From the NCBI GenBank assembly GCA_008921705.1, contig VFFE01009189.1:1752429-1816428 (forward strand): a DNA stretch of 64,000 nucleotides, written 5' to 3'. The position numbers and the translations under genes are program-made. The stretch is from Burhinus oedicnemus (taxonomy: Eukaryota; Chordata; Aves; Charadriiformes; Burhinidae). This document shows positions 28,017 to 40,170 of the stretch, piece after piece. The notes under the pieces were generated by a model, which had not been told where the DNA came from, searched no databases, and saw only the letters and a list, made by a program, of their open reading frames with translations. Each line of letters starts with the position of its first letter. Within the stretch, counting starts at the first letter, position 1.

Positions 28017-30270
28017 TATAATAAAATATAATATACTTTGAGTATAATCTAGAAGCTAAATAAGTGTGCACTGGACAAACAGACTTTTGGGTGGGTTGAA
28101 TAGTAATAAGTCTGGTAGTAGTCAACGGCACAATAGTCAGATGATAACTAATATCCTAGAGAAATGTAGTAACACCATTGAAATCTGGATTAGAAAGGAC
28201 ACAAAGGTGGTTCCTACCAGCTACTTCAAAGCAGAAGCCACTTCACTAGAATTAGTCGGTGTGTGAGATACTCCAAGGCTGTCATTTCACTGAAAATCAC
28301 CGCATTTTTGCATTAGCGAAGCATTTAACCAGGCTAAGAGGCATCGGCCTTTCTCTGAGCTAGGTACAGCATTTTTCTTCTTGCAGTGTGATGCAATCAC
28401 ACAGCAATGCAGTTATTAATGTCACAAACCTTTCTTTGAGTCAGAGAGTGCCTTTTTCTTCATGTTTGTACAATAACTAACAATGTCAGATACCAGCCTG
28501 TTTGCATCTATGGAACATTGCAGATGTGTGCTACATGTATGTGCCATACTGTGATTATAATGTCAAATAGTTCTCCCTCCAAAGCTTTTATTATTTATGT
28601 TGGAAGCATTTTTTTTGCCTTTCATGTTATTTTAGTGATTTATGGGTTTAGAATTATGAAAAATCAGATATATACAATGATAATTAAATAAATATCTTCC
28701 AGTAAAAGATATTTTAAAATATAAAAAATGCAGTGTACCATTAGGCTATTACCCTTTGTGCATTAGAATTTGCTCTTTTTAAGTGTACTTTCACACTGAT
28801 TGAAGTTAATGATTGAATCTTCTGCTTTAATTACATGTGTCAGAAGTAATTTATCAACAGAGAAGTAATTAATCCATGCTTTAATAAGCAGTATCTCATA
28901 TGATCTGTAAAAGAATTTTTAATCTGCTTTTCTGTCCCTCAGAAATCCCAAGGATATTTTAAATGAGATTAAGTGAGAACCATATTTTCTTAAGTTATTC
29001 ACTACGAGTTGTTTCTAGCTGTAGCTTATTAAAAGAAATGTAGTTGGAAATTAAGAAATTTTAATAAAACTCATACAAAGATTTCATTCCTCAAAACACC
29101 AAAAAAAGTGTTTTAAACCTCTGAATACCCAGCTATTCACAGAGTTTTCAGCAGAGCAATTGCACATGCAAAACCATAAACAGCACTGGTGCTATTGTCA
29201 TCTTTGTTCATAGAAGTGAAATAAGAAAGACATCTCTCAAAATGTGAGAAGACTATTCCAAGCTATAGGTTGGTCTGATTCATTAATAATGTTAATGATA
29301 AGATTGCATTGAAGATGTCACTCACAAGGCATTCAATGAAAGCCAATAAAATGACAAAGTTTAGCATAATTACAGCTTCGTTAACCAACAACAAATAGGG
29401 CTTTTATATTGTAAAAGACCAATAAATTAAGGGTTGCTATAACACACATATGCCTTTAAAATAGAATGGTATCCTGCTAGGAAATTCAATAGAGCTGGCT
29501 AATAACTAACTGCAATGAATAAATCAGGGATAATGAGTAATACTCATTCTGTTGCACAGCTCTGCAAAACAGAAAATGCATCTTAGAACAGTGGCTTACT
29601 TCCTTACTTAAATATTTCAGTGTTACCTTAAAATAAAACCTTAGATTTGACTGAAAAAGTATTTTGACAAAGCATTTCTAACACTGGGCAAAAGCATAGA
29701 ATATCGTTTTATAAAATGTGCTTGCAAAAAGCACTTGCAAAATATGCCTTCTTTGCATTTTCCTGTTAAAATGTGACATTGAAATTTAAAGGGCACCCTT
29801 TAAAGAGCATTGGACATCTATGAAAGAAAGGTGATGCAAGTATCAGTTTGGAAACAAAGATTTCCATTTTTTGGTTTTGGAGCTAATCAGGCAGTGCAAA
29901 CACCGTTGGTCTAATATTCTCTTAATTGAGCATACTGAGTTCTGTGCATAGTGATGGTGTGATGATCATTATTTTTTTCTGAGTGGTCAGACGGCCACCA
30001 ATTTATTTATAAGTGCTTACATGACTACAAAACATTTCGTGAAGCTTAGCATGGACAATTATTTACACTGAGAGAAGGCTGGAAGTAATTCACTATTTTT
30101 CATGCACTAGTCTCATCTTTAAAAAGCCAGTCACCAATCATAAGCAGAAATTCTATGCAATTCAAAGAGCAAATCACAATCAGCAGGTAGCAAGCAATCA
30201 CAATGAAGCATTTAACAAAAAAAGAAAAAAGCCTTCTGTAGGATGAATTTCGTGAATAATACACCATCAC
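28017..30270. other. AT-rich unique non-coding DNA with TAATTA motifs
   Basis: No gene or repeat is recognised. TAATTA hexamers occur at about 28681, 28828, 28866 and 29368 in low-complexity-free sequence. Homeodomain proteins bind such cores, so a regulatory role is possible, but AT-rich DNA contains them by chance too. Confidence 0.35.
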
Positions 30271-30273
30271 AAA

Positions 30274-30356
30274 AAAACCAAACCAAACCAAACCAAACCA
30301 AACCAAACCAAACCAAACCAAACCAACAACAACAACAACAGCAACAGCAACAGCAA
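30274..30356. repeat. Compound microsatellite: AAACC, then CAA, then CAGCAA units
   Basis: About ten units of AAACC (30274-30324) run into CAA trinucleotides (to about 30340) and then into three CAGCAA hexamers (to about 30356). The stepwise change of unit suggests growth by slippage from interrupted variants. The Trp/Phe/Gly/Leu/Val-rich frames on the minus strand here are translations of this repeat, not genes. Confidence 0.95.
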
Positions 30357-32639
30357 AAGCCCAGTTTGAGTTCGTTTGGTTTTTTTTTTTTAGTGAATAA
30401 TTCTACCATCAGTATCTAAAATTCAAGGACCACTCCAGCTCTACCACTAAAATGAATCTAATCTCTATGACCCTCTCAGATTTCAAAAGGGTAATTTTAC
30501 CTAAGCTGAAGAAAGTGTACGTGTCAGATACGTATATAAATGGATGGATAGGGATGTGGATATGGATATTCTCCTTATCAGGAGTGTTAAAGATGGCCAC
30601 AAAAATTCACTTAATGGCAAATATTTGGGAAGAAAGTTAATGTATCCTTAACAGCAGGTGGAAGGAAAACATTGTTGGTTCATCAGACGTAATTAGATAG
30701 TAGTTATTTCATTTCATCTTTCTCTAGTCAACCTGAGTTCTTTGTGCAGAGACTGCAGGTTCACTGGCATAGCACCACCCAGTTATGGCTTTCCTTTATT
30801 ACCATGAAAGAGGAGATGCCTCGGCTCTACCCAAACACAGACCTCTCTCTCCCTGCTGCCTTCGCTCACCTCCTCCGGACAATCTCAACAGGAGAATTAA
30901 TCCTTGAATAGTTCTCACACTATTATACCTGCTCGGTTTTATCCATATTAAGTTTTCAGACACCTGCTGAATATTTGGTTATTTAGTCCTCTATACATGT
31001 CCAGTTCTTCCAATGCTGTTTATATTTTGCCTTTAAATTTGTGCCTGTTCTACATCAGCAAATTACTCTGGCATCATTCCATATTATTACTATTATATCA
31101 TTCAATTACATTGTTCAGTGCAGTTATATTTGCAACTACTACTAATTTATACTTCCTGTCCACAGTACCAAACACTACTACAACAAAAATAAACCCCGAA
31201 CTGTTCTAGCAAACATCTAACTTTTTTTTCTTCTTGCTGTTACTGCATTTTGAGTTGATGAGGTGTCACTAAGGTGAACAAACAAATGTGCTACAGCAAA
31301 TACTCCAGTATTTTCCAATTGCTGTACTTTAATTAATGTGGTTTAAGTTAATTTATGGGGGTTTTTTGTTTGCTAGAACTAACTTTTTTGAAAGTACAGT
31401 GCCTTTTGTTTAATGGTGGATGAGTGGGTGTACAATGTACAATCCCTGTGAGATCTGAAGTGGAGCCAGAAAGGATCAGCTTGAAGAAATAACCTTTTTA
31501 CTATGGACATAATTGAGTTTAATTAGATCCAAATTATCTGAAGACAGGAATTATAGAAGAGGAAAAAGCAAGAAATTAAAGGAAACATGTATGTGAATAA
31601 GCAAATTAAAAGTAGAAGAATGACCAGATCCTCCCTCAGAGAAAACTACCCCAGGTGAGAAGGGGGTAAAATCAGATTCCAGTGCAGAAGGTGCTGGGGC
31701 ACAAACCCAGCCTCAGCAGGGTAGTGAGCTCTGCTGGAGATCAGGGCTGACTGCTGTAGGAATTGTCCCACACATTCTAGTGTATTCCCACGTTGTGGTA
31801 CATCATACTATGTCAGATGATGGCTAGGTCAGTTATATTTCTTTGGGTCTCTCTATGAAAATAATACCTGAGGTTTATAGCAGACACCGTTGTGACAAGC
31901 TCTTGTGCGTAGTGTGTTGCCTAAAGATCTCTTTGATTTCACAGTGTATTGCCATGTGTTGTGGCATGCATAGACCAGGCTGTTCCCTCACCTCGGAGCC
32001 CATTCTAATCAAGACTGAAAAGTCATGGAAAGCTTGTTCACCACATGTGATGTTTTTCATGGGGATTCAGACATCCAAAGGATGCTCAGTTCTGGCTTCT
32101 AGAGCAAGATGCTTCTTGGGCAAGGACGGAGGAAAAATTGTCTCCCTATGAACAGTCTGACATAGGGGCTATTCTTCTCCTCTGCTTTTGCAGCCAAACC
32201 GTGCCATGTGCAGGTTACCAAATTTCAGATTAAACAAGTTGGTTCTCATTTACTGTGTCTTCCACAGTAAAGAGGTGAAACCTAGTTCTGCACAGACACA
32301 GCGATCATTCCTGTTCCTTAAACACTGAGTCTGAGCACCTTCAAAGCAAAGATATGGATGTCCAGAGGAACCACAGTCTGTTAGGAACTTCAATTGGTTG
32401 CTTCATCATGTAACATCTTTTTGGTCCCATAACTCTTTTTCTAGCCTGTCCTAACTTTATATCTGTACGTGCCCTCACACAGATAAGAAGGCAACTTTGA
32501 CTCTAGGCTTCTCCAGGTGTGTAGACACTGAGGCTGTATCTCTCATTTCCTACCCACCGCCATCATTTACTCCATGATGTTCCTTTTCTTGCCACAGCAG
32601 CATTGAAGTCAATGACTAATTGAAGCATTGGACAAATAT
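30357..32639. other. Unique non-coding DNA
   Basis: No gene, RNA gene or transposon is recognised. A 12-base T run lies near 30380-30391. Frames up to about 100 codons (31843-32151 plus) lack domain features. Confidence 0.5.
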
Positions 32640-32798
32640 CACCCCTGTCAAAACCCTGTGAAAGTTCGAAGGATTTCAATGTCCTTAGGAGGTTGACCTG
32701 AACAACTTTATCTAACTCTGAAGACAGTCCTGACCAGTGGGCTGGACTGGACAACAGTCAGAAGTCCCTTCCGATGTAGATTTTTCCGTGATCCTATC
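32640..32798 (+). mobile_element. Probable old CR1 LINE 3'-end fragment
   Basis: The last part reads GGGCTGGACTGGACAAC, then AGAAGTCCCTTCCGA, then CCGTGATCCTAT. This is the normal order of CR1 3' UTR blocks and tail on the plus strand. The upstream part (TTTCAATGTCCTTAGGAGG and on) is only weakly similar to CR1, so the 5' border is uncertain. Confidence 0.55.
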
Positions 32799-33333
32799 AA
32801 AACCCATTTTCTTAGCAGCCCTCACAATTTTCATGCTTGTTGCTCTGTTATTTCAGCCTCTTTTCCTCCAAAATCTTTCACTAGACTTCTCAGAAACAAA
32901 CACAATATATTGGTCTTCATTATTTTTTATTGTGCCTGGATGGGGTGGAAGGGGCAAGTTCAGAAGTCACCTATCATTTAAAAACTTAAACCCAGAGATA
33001 TGACAAAAGAATGAGGAAGGCACTGAAATTGAGAATATTTTCTGTTCAAGTTACACATTCTGATATTTTATGCTATTGTTCTTTAGTTTAGCTGGAGATT
33101 ATAGTATGTGCTTGCTGCGTGGAGTGGGGAATGAAAAATGTTGGGGTTAAGGTTGGTGCCATATGACAAAAGTGCTGATCATATCCAAACCAAGAGTCAT
33201 TGTTCTAGTTTTACATGTTCTCATGAGATGGTACCATCACTTGGTGGCTGATGTCCCTGCTGCACAGATAAAAAGGGTTTCTTCTCAAAGTGCTCCAGTA
33301 AAGAGACCTGTATGCACAATAAGTCAAGCAACG

Positions 33334-33500
33334 GAGAAGTTGCTTAAGGAGGCTGTGCAATCTCCATGCTTGGAGGTTTTCAAGCCTGGTCTGGATGAAG
33401 CCCTGAGCAGTGTGGTTCAAGCTGAAGCTGACCCTGCTGTGAGCAGGAGGTTGGATCAGCAGCCTCCTGAGGTCCTTTCCAGCCTAATTATTCTGTGATC
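33334..33500 (+). mobile_element. CR1 LINE 3'-end fragment
   Basis: This is the plus-strand end of CR1 ORF2 and its 3' UTR: GAGGCTGTGCAATCTCC, GATGAAGCCCTGAGCAG, GCTGTGAGCAGGAGGTTGG, GAGGTCCTTTCCAGCC, then ATTATTCTGTGATCC. It is about 165 bp, 5'-truncated and non-coding. Its 3' UTR is nearly the same as that of the copy at 24640-25425. Confidence 0.88.
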
Positions 33501-35741
33501 CCAACCCTCCTCACTTGCTAATACACCCTCTATGCAGAGCCACACTTGCTTCTATGAGTTTGACAAAGAGAAACAGCTTCTATCCCCCAGCCTGGTGGCA
33601 TGGTAAGTACGAGGTGATATGGAAAGAAAACTCAATGAAATCTGTTCCTCACCTTTCCAGTTTTTACTTCATCAAAACGCTGCCTCAGAACCAGAATCAA
33701 AACACCTTGCAGCCAGCAAAGAAGTTGACATTTGGATTGGTATCTTGTTCCTTCTGCTCCAGAGTGTCTCAGGAGACAGACTTCAGTCCTGGCAATGCTT
33801 CAGCTCTGTGAGGAGGAATGACTGTGGCTGATGTGTGACCTGAAATAGTGGTGTACCCACATTTGGCATCCAAATAAAGTGAGGAGTTTTTAGAGGAAAG
33901 GCTGTTTTCTTAAGGTACCTAGGAGAGCTTCGTGTACTAGTTCTTGTCCTGCCATCTACTTCTGCTCCCTTCAAGCAGCACTGGCTGCTGGAGCTTCCTG
34001 CTGTTGCCATCACACCATCACTCCTTGCTGATCTAGCATTGTACCACCAATTTGCTTCTGTTTTTCACACGTATGTTCTGAAAAAGAAAGAACATGTAAT
34101 GTGAAGAACAATACAAAGTTTCGTACATATTTAAGAAAAAGCACACAGTCCTCAGATGAACTGTCCTCTCCTGTTTACTGCCTATCACCTTTGTTCCACA
34201 AGACTGCAAATTGTTGCTTTAGGCAAAGATGACCATTCATCCTAGCCAGACTTAAAGATGGTTGATTGGTGCCAGGCTTTTACACATTCTTAAGTTATAA
34301 TCTTTGCTCCATTTTACAACACATTTTCCCTTTCAACAGAAATATCATTCAAAGTTGATTAAAAAATATATGCAAAGAGAACATCTTTTCAGCATGCTTG
34401 TTGATTTGTTTCCTTTATCTCTTCTTCTCTCCGCCAGATTTTAACAGACTACACATCTTCAGGTTTCCCTTCTCAATGAAACTCTCTGGCAATATTACTT
34501 AAGGGAAGGATGTCTCCTTTTTTAGGCCAGGGGCTAGCAGAAGGATTAAAAAACAGGCTGGGATGAGGAAGGAGAGTAGATTGTCACATGGAGACTGGAA
34601 AGAATGGAAAGGGAAAGAGAAGCAGAGGACAAGGGGGGCTGGGATCATGAACAGAAAGAGAGATTAGGAAGAAATGGAAATAAAAAATCAGTTGAAACAT
34701 GGATTTTAATTGTCAGCTCAGACCCAAAGATGCTGTGGGGCAAGGGCAACTCAGCTGAATGAGTGAGAGGGGAAGAGGGTCAAAGTGAGTTTTTCAGCTG
34801 TGGTAAGAATAGAAGGGAAAGCCTAGGGGGAAGATTTAACATGTTGGAAGTGGGGAGGTATTCAGAGCTGGCTGAGCAAACAGGTGGCAAGGAGCCAGGA
34901 CTTGAATAAGAACTCTGAGATGCGGAGGGACCAGGAAACATGTGGGGCAGTGGGGAAGGGGAGGGGTCCATTGGTGGAGGGACTGTGCAGCAAAAGTGAT
35001 GAGCCGGGAAGAGGTACAGGGCTGAAAAGGGCAATATTGAGACAGTGTGAACTGGGAGAGGAGTGATCAAGACTAGTAGACAAGGTAGCCATAGGTGCGT
35101 GCTTAATTAATGCAAATTGCAGTCCTGTCCTTTCCACAGTGTATGTTTGAATATTCTGGACCCTGCTTTTGTTTGTGCCAACAGTCTCACTTGTCTTCTT
35201 TTTTATGCTCATTAAAATAAATTTAAAATTACACACAATTAATGAGAGAAAATAGCTCCACATTTTAGAAGTTATGTTGCTTTATAAAAATAGAAAGAAT
35301 ATAAAAAAAGACTCTCTGTCTTGCCTAGACAACGTTCTGCAATTCCAAGCTGGTTGCTCTGGTAAATTTGAAAGATACTTTTTCCTTCTGAACTGAGAAA
35401 CAAGCTGACTTGTAAAACCACACAGCCAAGTAGTTCAAGCAGATGGTGAGTGACCTCAGCAAACAGCAAAAGTGAATGGATTACCAAAATTGCCTCAATA
35501 TTAGGGCTACAGCATCTGTCTTCCAAGGGGCATTTCTGAAGTACTTGTTTTATACCATTCATTTAATACTTTTCCTCCTAAGTCTGCTTTTAGGTCAGAG
35601 CAAAAGTGTCCTTCAACATCTTCTTGAAATGGTCTTACTTCAAATATCTGACATAATCACATTGAGATTTCCCTGCACAGTACAAACTGTGGTTGTTTCC
35701 ACATTTGTGAATACAACAGAGAGTTGGTTTTGCACTGAGAT
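33501..35741. other. Unique non-coding DNA with a purine-rich block
   Basis: No gene is recognised. From about 34540 to 35060 the plus strand is strongly A/G-rich (many GGAAGG, GGGGAAG and AGAGAAG stretches). This makes the Pro/Ser/Leu-rich minus-strand frames at 34780-35263 compositional artefacts rather than genes. Confidence 0.45.
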
Positions 35742-35817
35742 GAATAGAATAGAATAGAATAGAATAGAATAGAATAGAATAGAATAGAATAGAATAGAAT
35801 AGAATAGAATAGAATAG
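35742..35817. repeat. (GAATA)n pentanucleotide microsatellite
   Basis: This is a perfect array of about 15 GAATA units over 76 bp. The unit resembles a shortened form of the CR1 tail motif seen on the minus strand (CATAGAAT), so it may have grown from a CR1 tail, but no CR1 body flanks it. The repeated Phe-Tyr-Ser-Ile-Leu frames on the minus strand are translations of this array. Confidence 0.97.
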
Positions 35818-38597
35818 TTTACAAGTATTTTGAAGAAGATGGAAGAAGACAAAATCATTCCCCATGTATCTCCAGTGTGTTTATGAGAGTTACATCATGG
35901 AAGACGGATAATATGCAGTCCATTTTATTTTCATGTTAGTGGACATTAAAATCCTATGAAGGACAAAGCTAAATTCATAAGAAGTTTTGTATTTACAGTT
36001 AATAGAAGTGGAGAACTGTGAAAAAAAATTACACACTAGTTCTATGATACTTATTTAATAAACCTGCAGAAAAGATTGACAAATATGTTCAGTTTTGGAT
36101 GACTGTCATATTCCCCTCATGCCTTGGCATTCAGGGTAGAAATAATTATAGATAGGTCTGAGACTTCTCCCTACTAGAAGGATGAAGAACTTTATGGGAA
36201 TGAGAAACGGAAACAAGACGATAACACCATTCAGAATTAAGACTGATATTTGGATAGGACAACAGCATAATGAAAACTATGGAGTACAGTGATGGATAAG
36301 AAGTTAAAATATAGAAGTGTGTTTCTGCATGTATGTATGTATAACGGTATACATGTTTATAGCTACAACTAATCAGTTCATCCAGAACCTTGTAATGTGC
36401 ATGAATTTTTGAGTTTACACAGTCCAATGATGTGTCCTTTGCCAAGGTTGAATTTTGTCTGCTATCATGCTGTCAGTCACCAATCTTGGCAATTAGCCAC
36501 CTATTTCTATTTTTGTCTGTCTCCATAGACAGAGTCCAATCTGTGACTGCACTCTACTACCCCATGACTATTCAATTTCCTTAACAGTCTCTTTCAGGGC
36601 ATTTGATCTTTCTCTTTTCTGTGTTCAAATAAAGTGCGAGCTTTAACTACTTTCTGTGGTCTACTCCATAGTTCTGGCAGAATAAATTGGCAGAGTAGTC
36701 TTTTGGACTAACTTATCTTCTAGAAGTCATTCTGATTTGTCTCCATCCCAAAAAGATCTGAGAGTTTTCCATCCTTGTCTGTAGTGTAATTTACGACTGG
36801 CTATCAAAAAGGCTATTTACATATTTATTTACATATGAAAAAAGGTCTATGTGTAGGATCTGATTTTGTATTCTTATTGCATTCTTAAAGAGAAAGACAC
36901 AGACATTTTACTTTCTCTGTGGAAGCATCCTATAGAGTATTTGATGGTGATATTGCTATAAATTTATTGTTTAGCATCCAAGGACTAGATACAGCTCCAA
37001 GCACTTACAGTCAGTAGGAACTTTCCCTGCACTCACCCTGTGGAGGATGTCAACAGTAAAATGCAACTCAGTGTAAGTGATGATGGTAGAATCAGGTAAG
37101 GAATGGTACATTTTGCCTGTGTGGCAACAGATTTCATATAGCATTGGAGGAAGTCAGAGACCTCACACCTCGTCAGGCCCCAGCTGTCCAATGGACTGTT
37201 CCACTCCTTTAAAAAGCTATGCTTAAGACTTGTCTTTCTGCTTGATAAAAGCATCTGTTCTGCTTTCCATTTGGTGACCTGGTGAAGGGCTGAGTTTTTA
37301 CAAAAGATCCTGTCTGTCCCTGTCCAGTGAGATATAGAAAAATACATCTCTCAAACTGAAAGACATGTGCTCTTCAGAAACACATGAAGATATCACCATC
37401 CTTTTAGTGACTCTTAGACTGTCATGGACAAAATCCTATTTTCAACAAAAAGACTGTGATCCAGGCATAGGAGCTTTTCTATTTTTTTTACCTCTTACCA
37501 GTGAAGAAATTATTTTCCAAAGTGTTCAAGGTATAGTAAAATTTAATCATCAAGAGGCAAATCATATGTCAAACAGAGTAAGCTTTTTTTAACATCACTG
37601 ATCTCTACTGTGCGATACTTGGTAAATTGATTTAAAACCTGTTTAAAAATAATCAGGGATGTAATTTAAGCCTTTGAAGCAGTGTGCACCAAATTATGGT
37701 CCTTTGCAGGAAAATTAAGAAATGGCTTGCTGAAACTAACAAGAGCCTTATGTCACATCTAGAGCTGGCTTAATAATTGAAAAATTTATGTAAGAACTTT
37801 CAAAAGAATTTTTAATAAGACAAAGTTACTTAAGACCCTTTAAAAAGAATTCTTAGCAGTTTTACAGTTCAGCCAAATCTACAGATCTTTTTGTAGGGTT
37901 TTTTTGGTAGTTTTCTGGTCTCCCAACTTCTTGGCGAGAAGCTGCTCCTTCTGGGGCTTTCCTTTTTCTTGTGGAGTGACATGTAATAGTTTCTTCAAGG
38001 ATCAAATTGAGATGAGGGTTAAAATTTAAGTTACTAATTTTAGAAGAAGAATTCAGGAAAATCATCCATAACCTGTGTTGCCAATGTATTCAGGAATCTA
38101 CAAAAAGAGGTAAAAACCTCCTTTCTGTACCAGATTAATCCTGTATGAATGCTATATAATGGGAGAGAGGTCAGTCTCTGAGACTGGGTATCAGAAATTT
38201 CATGGTGGGAACACTCACCTGCTAATGAACAACTGCAAGGATAAATGCAAAAGCTACAGCATATTTTTGTGCTGTGCACAAATAGTGAAAAGAGTCATCA
38301 TGCTGGTGATGTACTGATCACAGATATCCTGCCCTGATCTAGCAGATCAGTGAGATCTACTCAGATCACCCCGATGCTCACACAGTCTTAGCCCTCTAAT
38401 AAGACTGGTAATTCAGAGAGATCTCTCCTATCAGGAGAGTTGGGCTATTTCCTCTAGACCCCAAGGGCTTGAATTCAGATCTCGGGTGCACACAGCTATA
38501 TCTTGTTCATTAGGATTACATCAGCCTTGTATAATACACTGAATCAAAACTGACAATTTCAGTATTCGGATGCAATGTGTGCATCTATAACTTTATA
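35818..38597. other. Unique non-coding DNA
   Basis: No gene, RNA gene or recognised transposon. Minus-strand frames of about 100 codons at 36146-36445 and 37033-37347 have no visible domains and lie in sequence of ordinary composition. Confidence 0.5.
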
Positions 38598-38784
38598 CAC
38601 AGAATCACAGAGTTTCAGAATGGTAGGGGTTGGAAGGGACCTTCAGAGATCATCTAGTCCAACCCCCCTGCCAAAGCAGGGTCACCTAGGGCAGGTTGGA
38701 CAGGGTGGCATCCAGATGGGTTCTGAATATTTCCAGAGAAGGAGACTCCACAACCTCTCTGGGCAGCCTGTTCCACTGCTCTGT
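38598..38784 (-). mobile_element. CR1 LINE 3'-end fragment
   Basis: On the plus strand it starts CACAGAATCACAG and continues GGTTGGAAGGGACC, ATCATCTAGTCCAACC, CAGGGTCACCTAG and CCACAACCTCTCTGGGC. This is the well-preserved minus-strand CR1 3' UTR, cut off at about 190 bp. Confidence 0.92.
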
Positions 38785-40170
38785 CAATACCACTGATTTA
38801 ATAGTGGTTTAAAGTGTTCCTTATGATTAAGAAGCTGATACTGTCCCATCTGAATTCACATGGAACCAGCCTTATACAGGCAACGTGAAAGTATTAATAT
38901 TGCCACTTGTGTTTACAAATATCAATGTAGGTACATATGTTTTCTCCTAAGTTGTAATAGAGTTGTTACAAACCCCAGTGTAATTCAAAAACAATTAAAA
39001 AAATTAACAACTCTCCTCTTACTTCCCCTGCTTTCCCATGTCCCAGGGCAGTATGCAATCAACAAAACAGTTATTACACGACATTCTTCCCTCCTCAGCA
39101 TACAGATCATGACTGGACGGAAGGGCAAGGGAGGGACTGTGTCCCTTTACCATCTGATACATTATTATACTGCACTGAAGTTCCCCAAACTGTGTTTAGC
39201 CTGTCTCAATGTCCAGGTATCCACTTGGCTTAAAAGCAGGGGGAGGGGACAGGACAGGACAGGACAGGAGGGGATGGACACACCATTAAACCGCTTTTAC
39301 CCTTTGTTTTACAGATAAACTAGAAATGAGCTGATAGACTTCAGCTGAGTGACCTCCAAAAAACCCATCAAAAAGGCACAGTTATAACATATCAGAAACG
39401 GAGTATTTCTGTCCCCTCTGCCTGACCCAGGAAGACTGTGAGTCTGTTAGAACACTTAGCAGGGAGGGTGGTTCCTCAGTTTCTTTAATTTCTGGCATCA
39501 TCCAAGACTTTGCATGGAAATTGTAGGTAGGGAAAGACTGTTGCATGTAAACATCATTTTACTGCTCTGGTAACATAAACTGGCCAGGTTTGACCTCTAG
39601 GGAACACAGTGGAGTAAGATCTTTGGAAATTATGGAATATCTCTACAGCACCTCTTTTTGCAAAAAATTGCATCAGCAGGCAAGGCCAGAGCTTGCTGTC
39701 CCTCAGCCTGTTCCTGACTGTGAAACACCTCCTTGGGCTAGTCGGGAGGAGGAAGGATGACAGAATTCGCTGGGCTCCCTTCTACTGACATCTCGCCAGA
39801 CAACGACATCCAGACACTGAAGCCATCTGTGTGCTGTAAATCTATATATGACTGGTGTCCACATACCACTTGTTTTGAGGACATCTGGCATATCTCCTTC
39901 ATCTAGAGTCCTTTGACAGAACACAGAATAGCAAAGACCTGTAGTCACATACAGCTTGTCACAGAGAAATTAACATGCCTATCCTCCTACGCATGAGTGT
40001 CCCTCACTCTCATTCTGGGTAACCTTCTACAATATCCTTTAAAATATGAACACCATAGCTAGACACAGTATTTCCACTGCTAAGTATACTGTGCTGTATA
40101 GAGACATATGCCATACTCAAACATAGCTGTGTATAGCCAATGCTCAATGCTATATATAAACATAGTCATG
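38785..40170. other. Unique non-coding DNA with a GGACA microsatellite
   Basis: A short (GGACA)n run sits at about 39245-39270. The 152-codon frame at 38860-39318 plus has no recognisable domain and runs through this repeat, so I do not call it a gene. Confidence 0.5.

Noticed and set aside
30274..30324. Possible interstitial telomere repeat (complement GGTTT)
   Set aside because: The unit is AAACC/GGTTT, a pentamer, not the vertebrate hexamer TTAGGG.
30100..30409. Repetitive Trp/Phe/Gly frames
   Set aside because: Translation of the AAACC/CAA microsatellite, not a protein gene.
34780..35263. Pro/Ser-rich minus-strand frames of 96 and 133 codons
   Set aside because: They are the pyrimidine-strand translation of a purine-rich block; stops are rare there because of composition.
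35635..35865. Repetitive Phe-Tyr-Ser-Ile-Leu frames
   Set aside because: Translation of the (GAATA)n array.
38860..39318. 152-codon open frame on the plus strand
   Set aside because: Runs through a GGACA microsatellite and shows no recognisable protein features.
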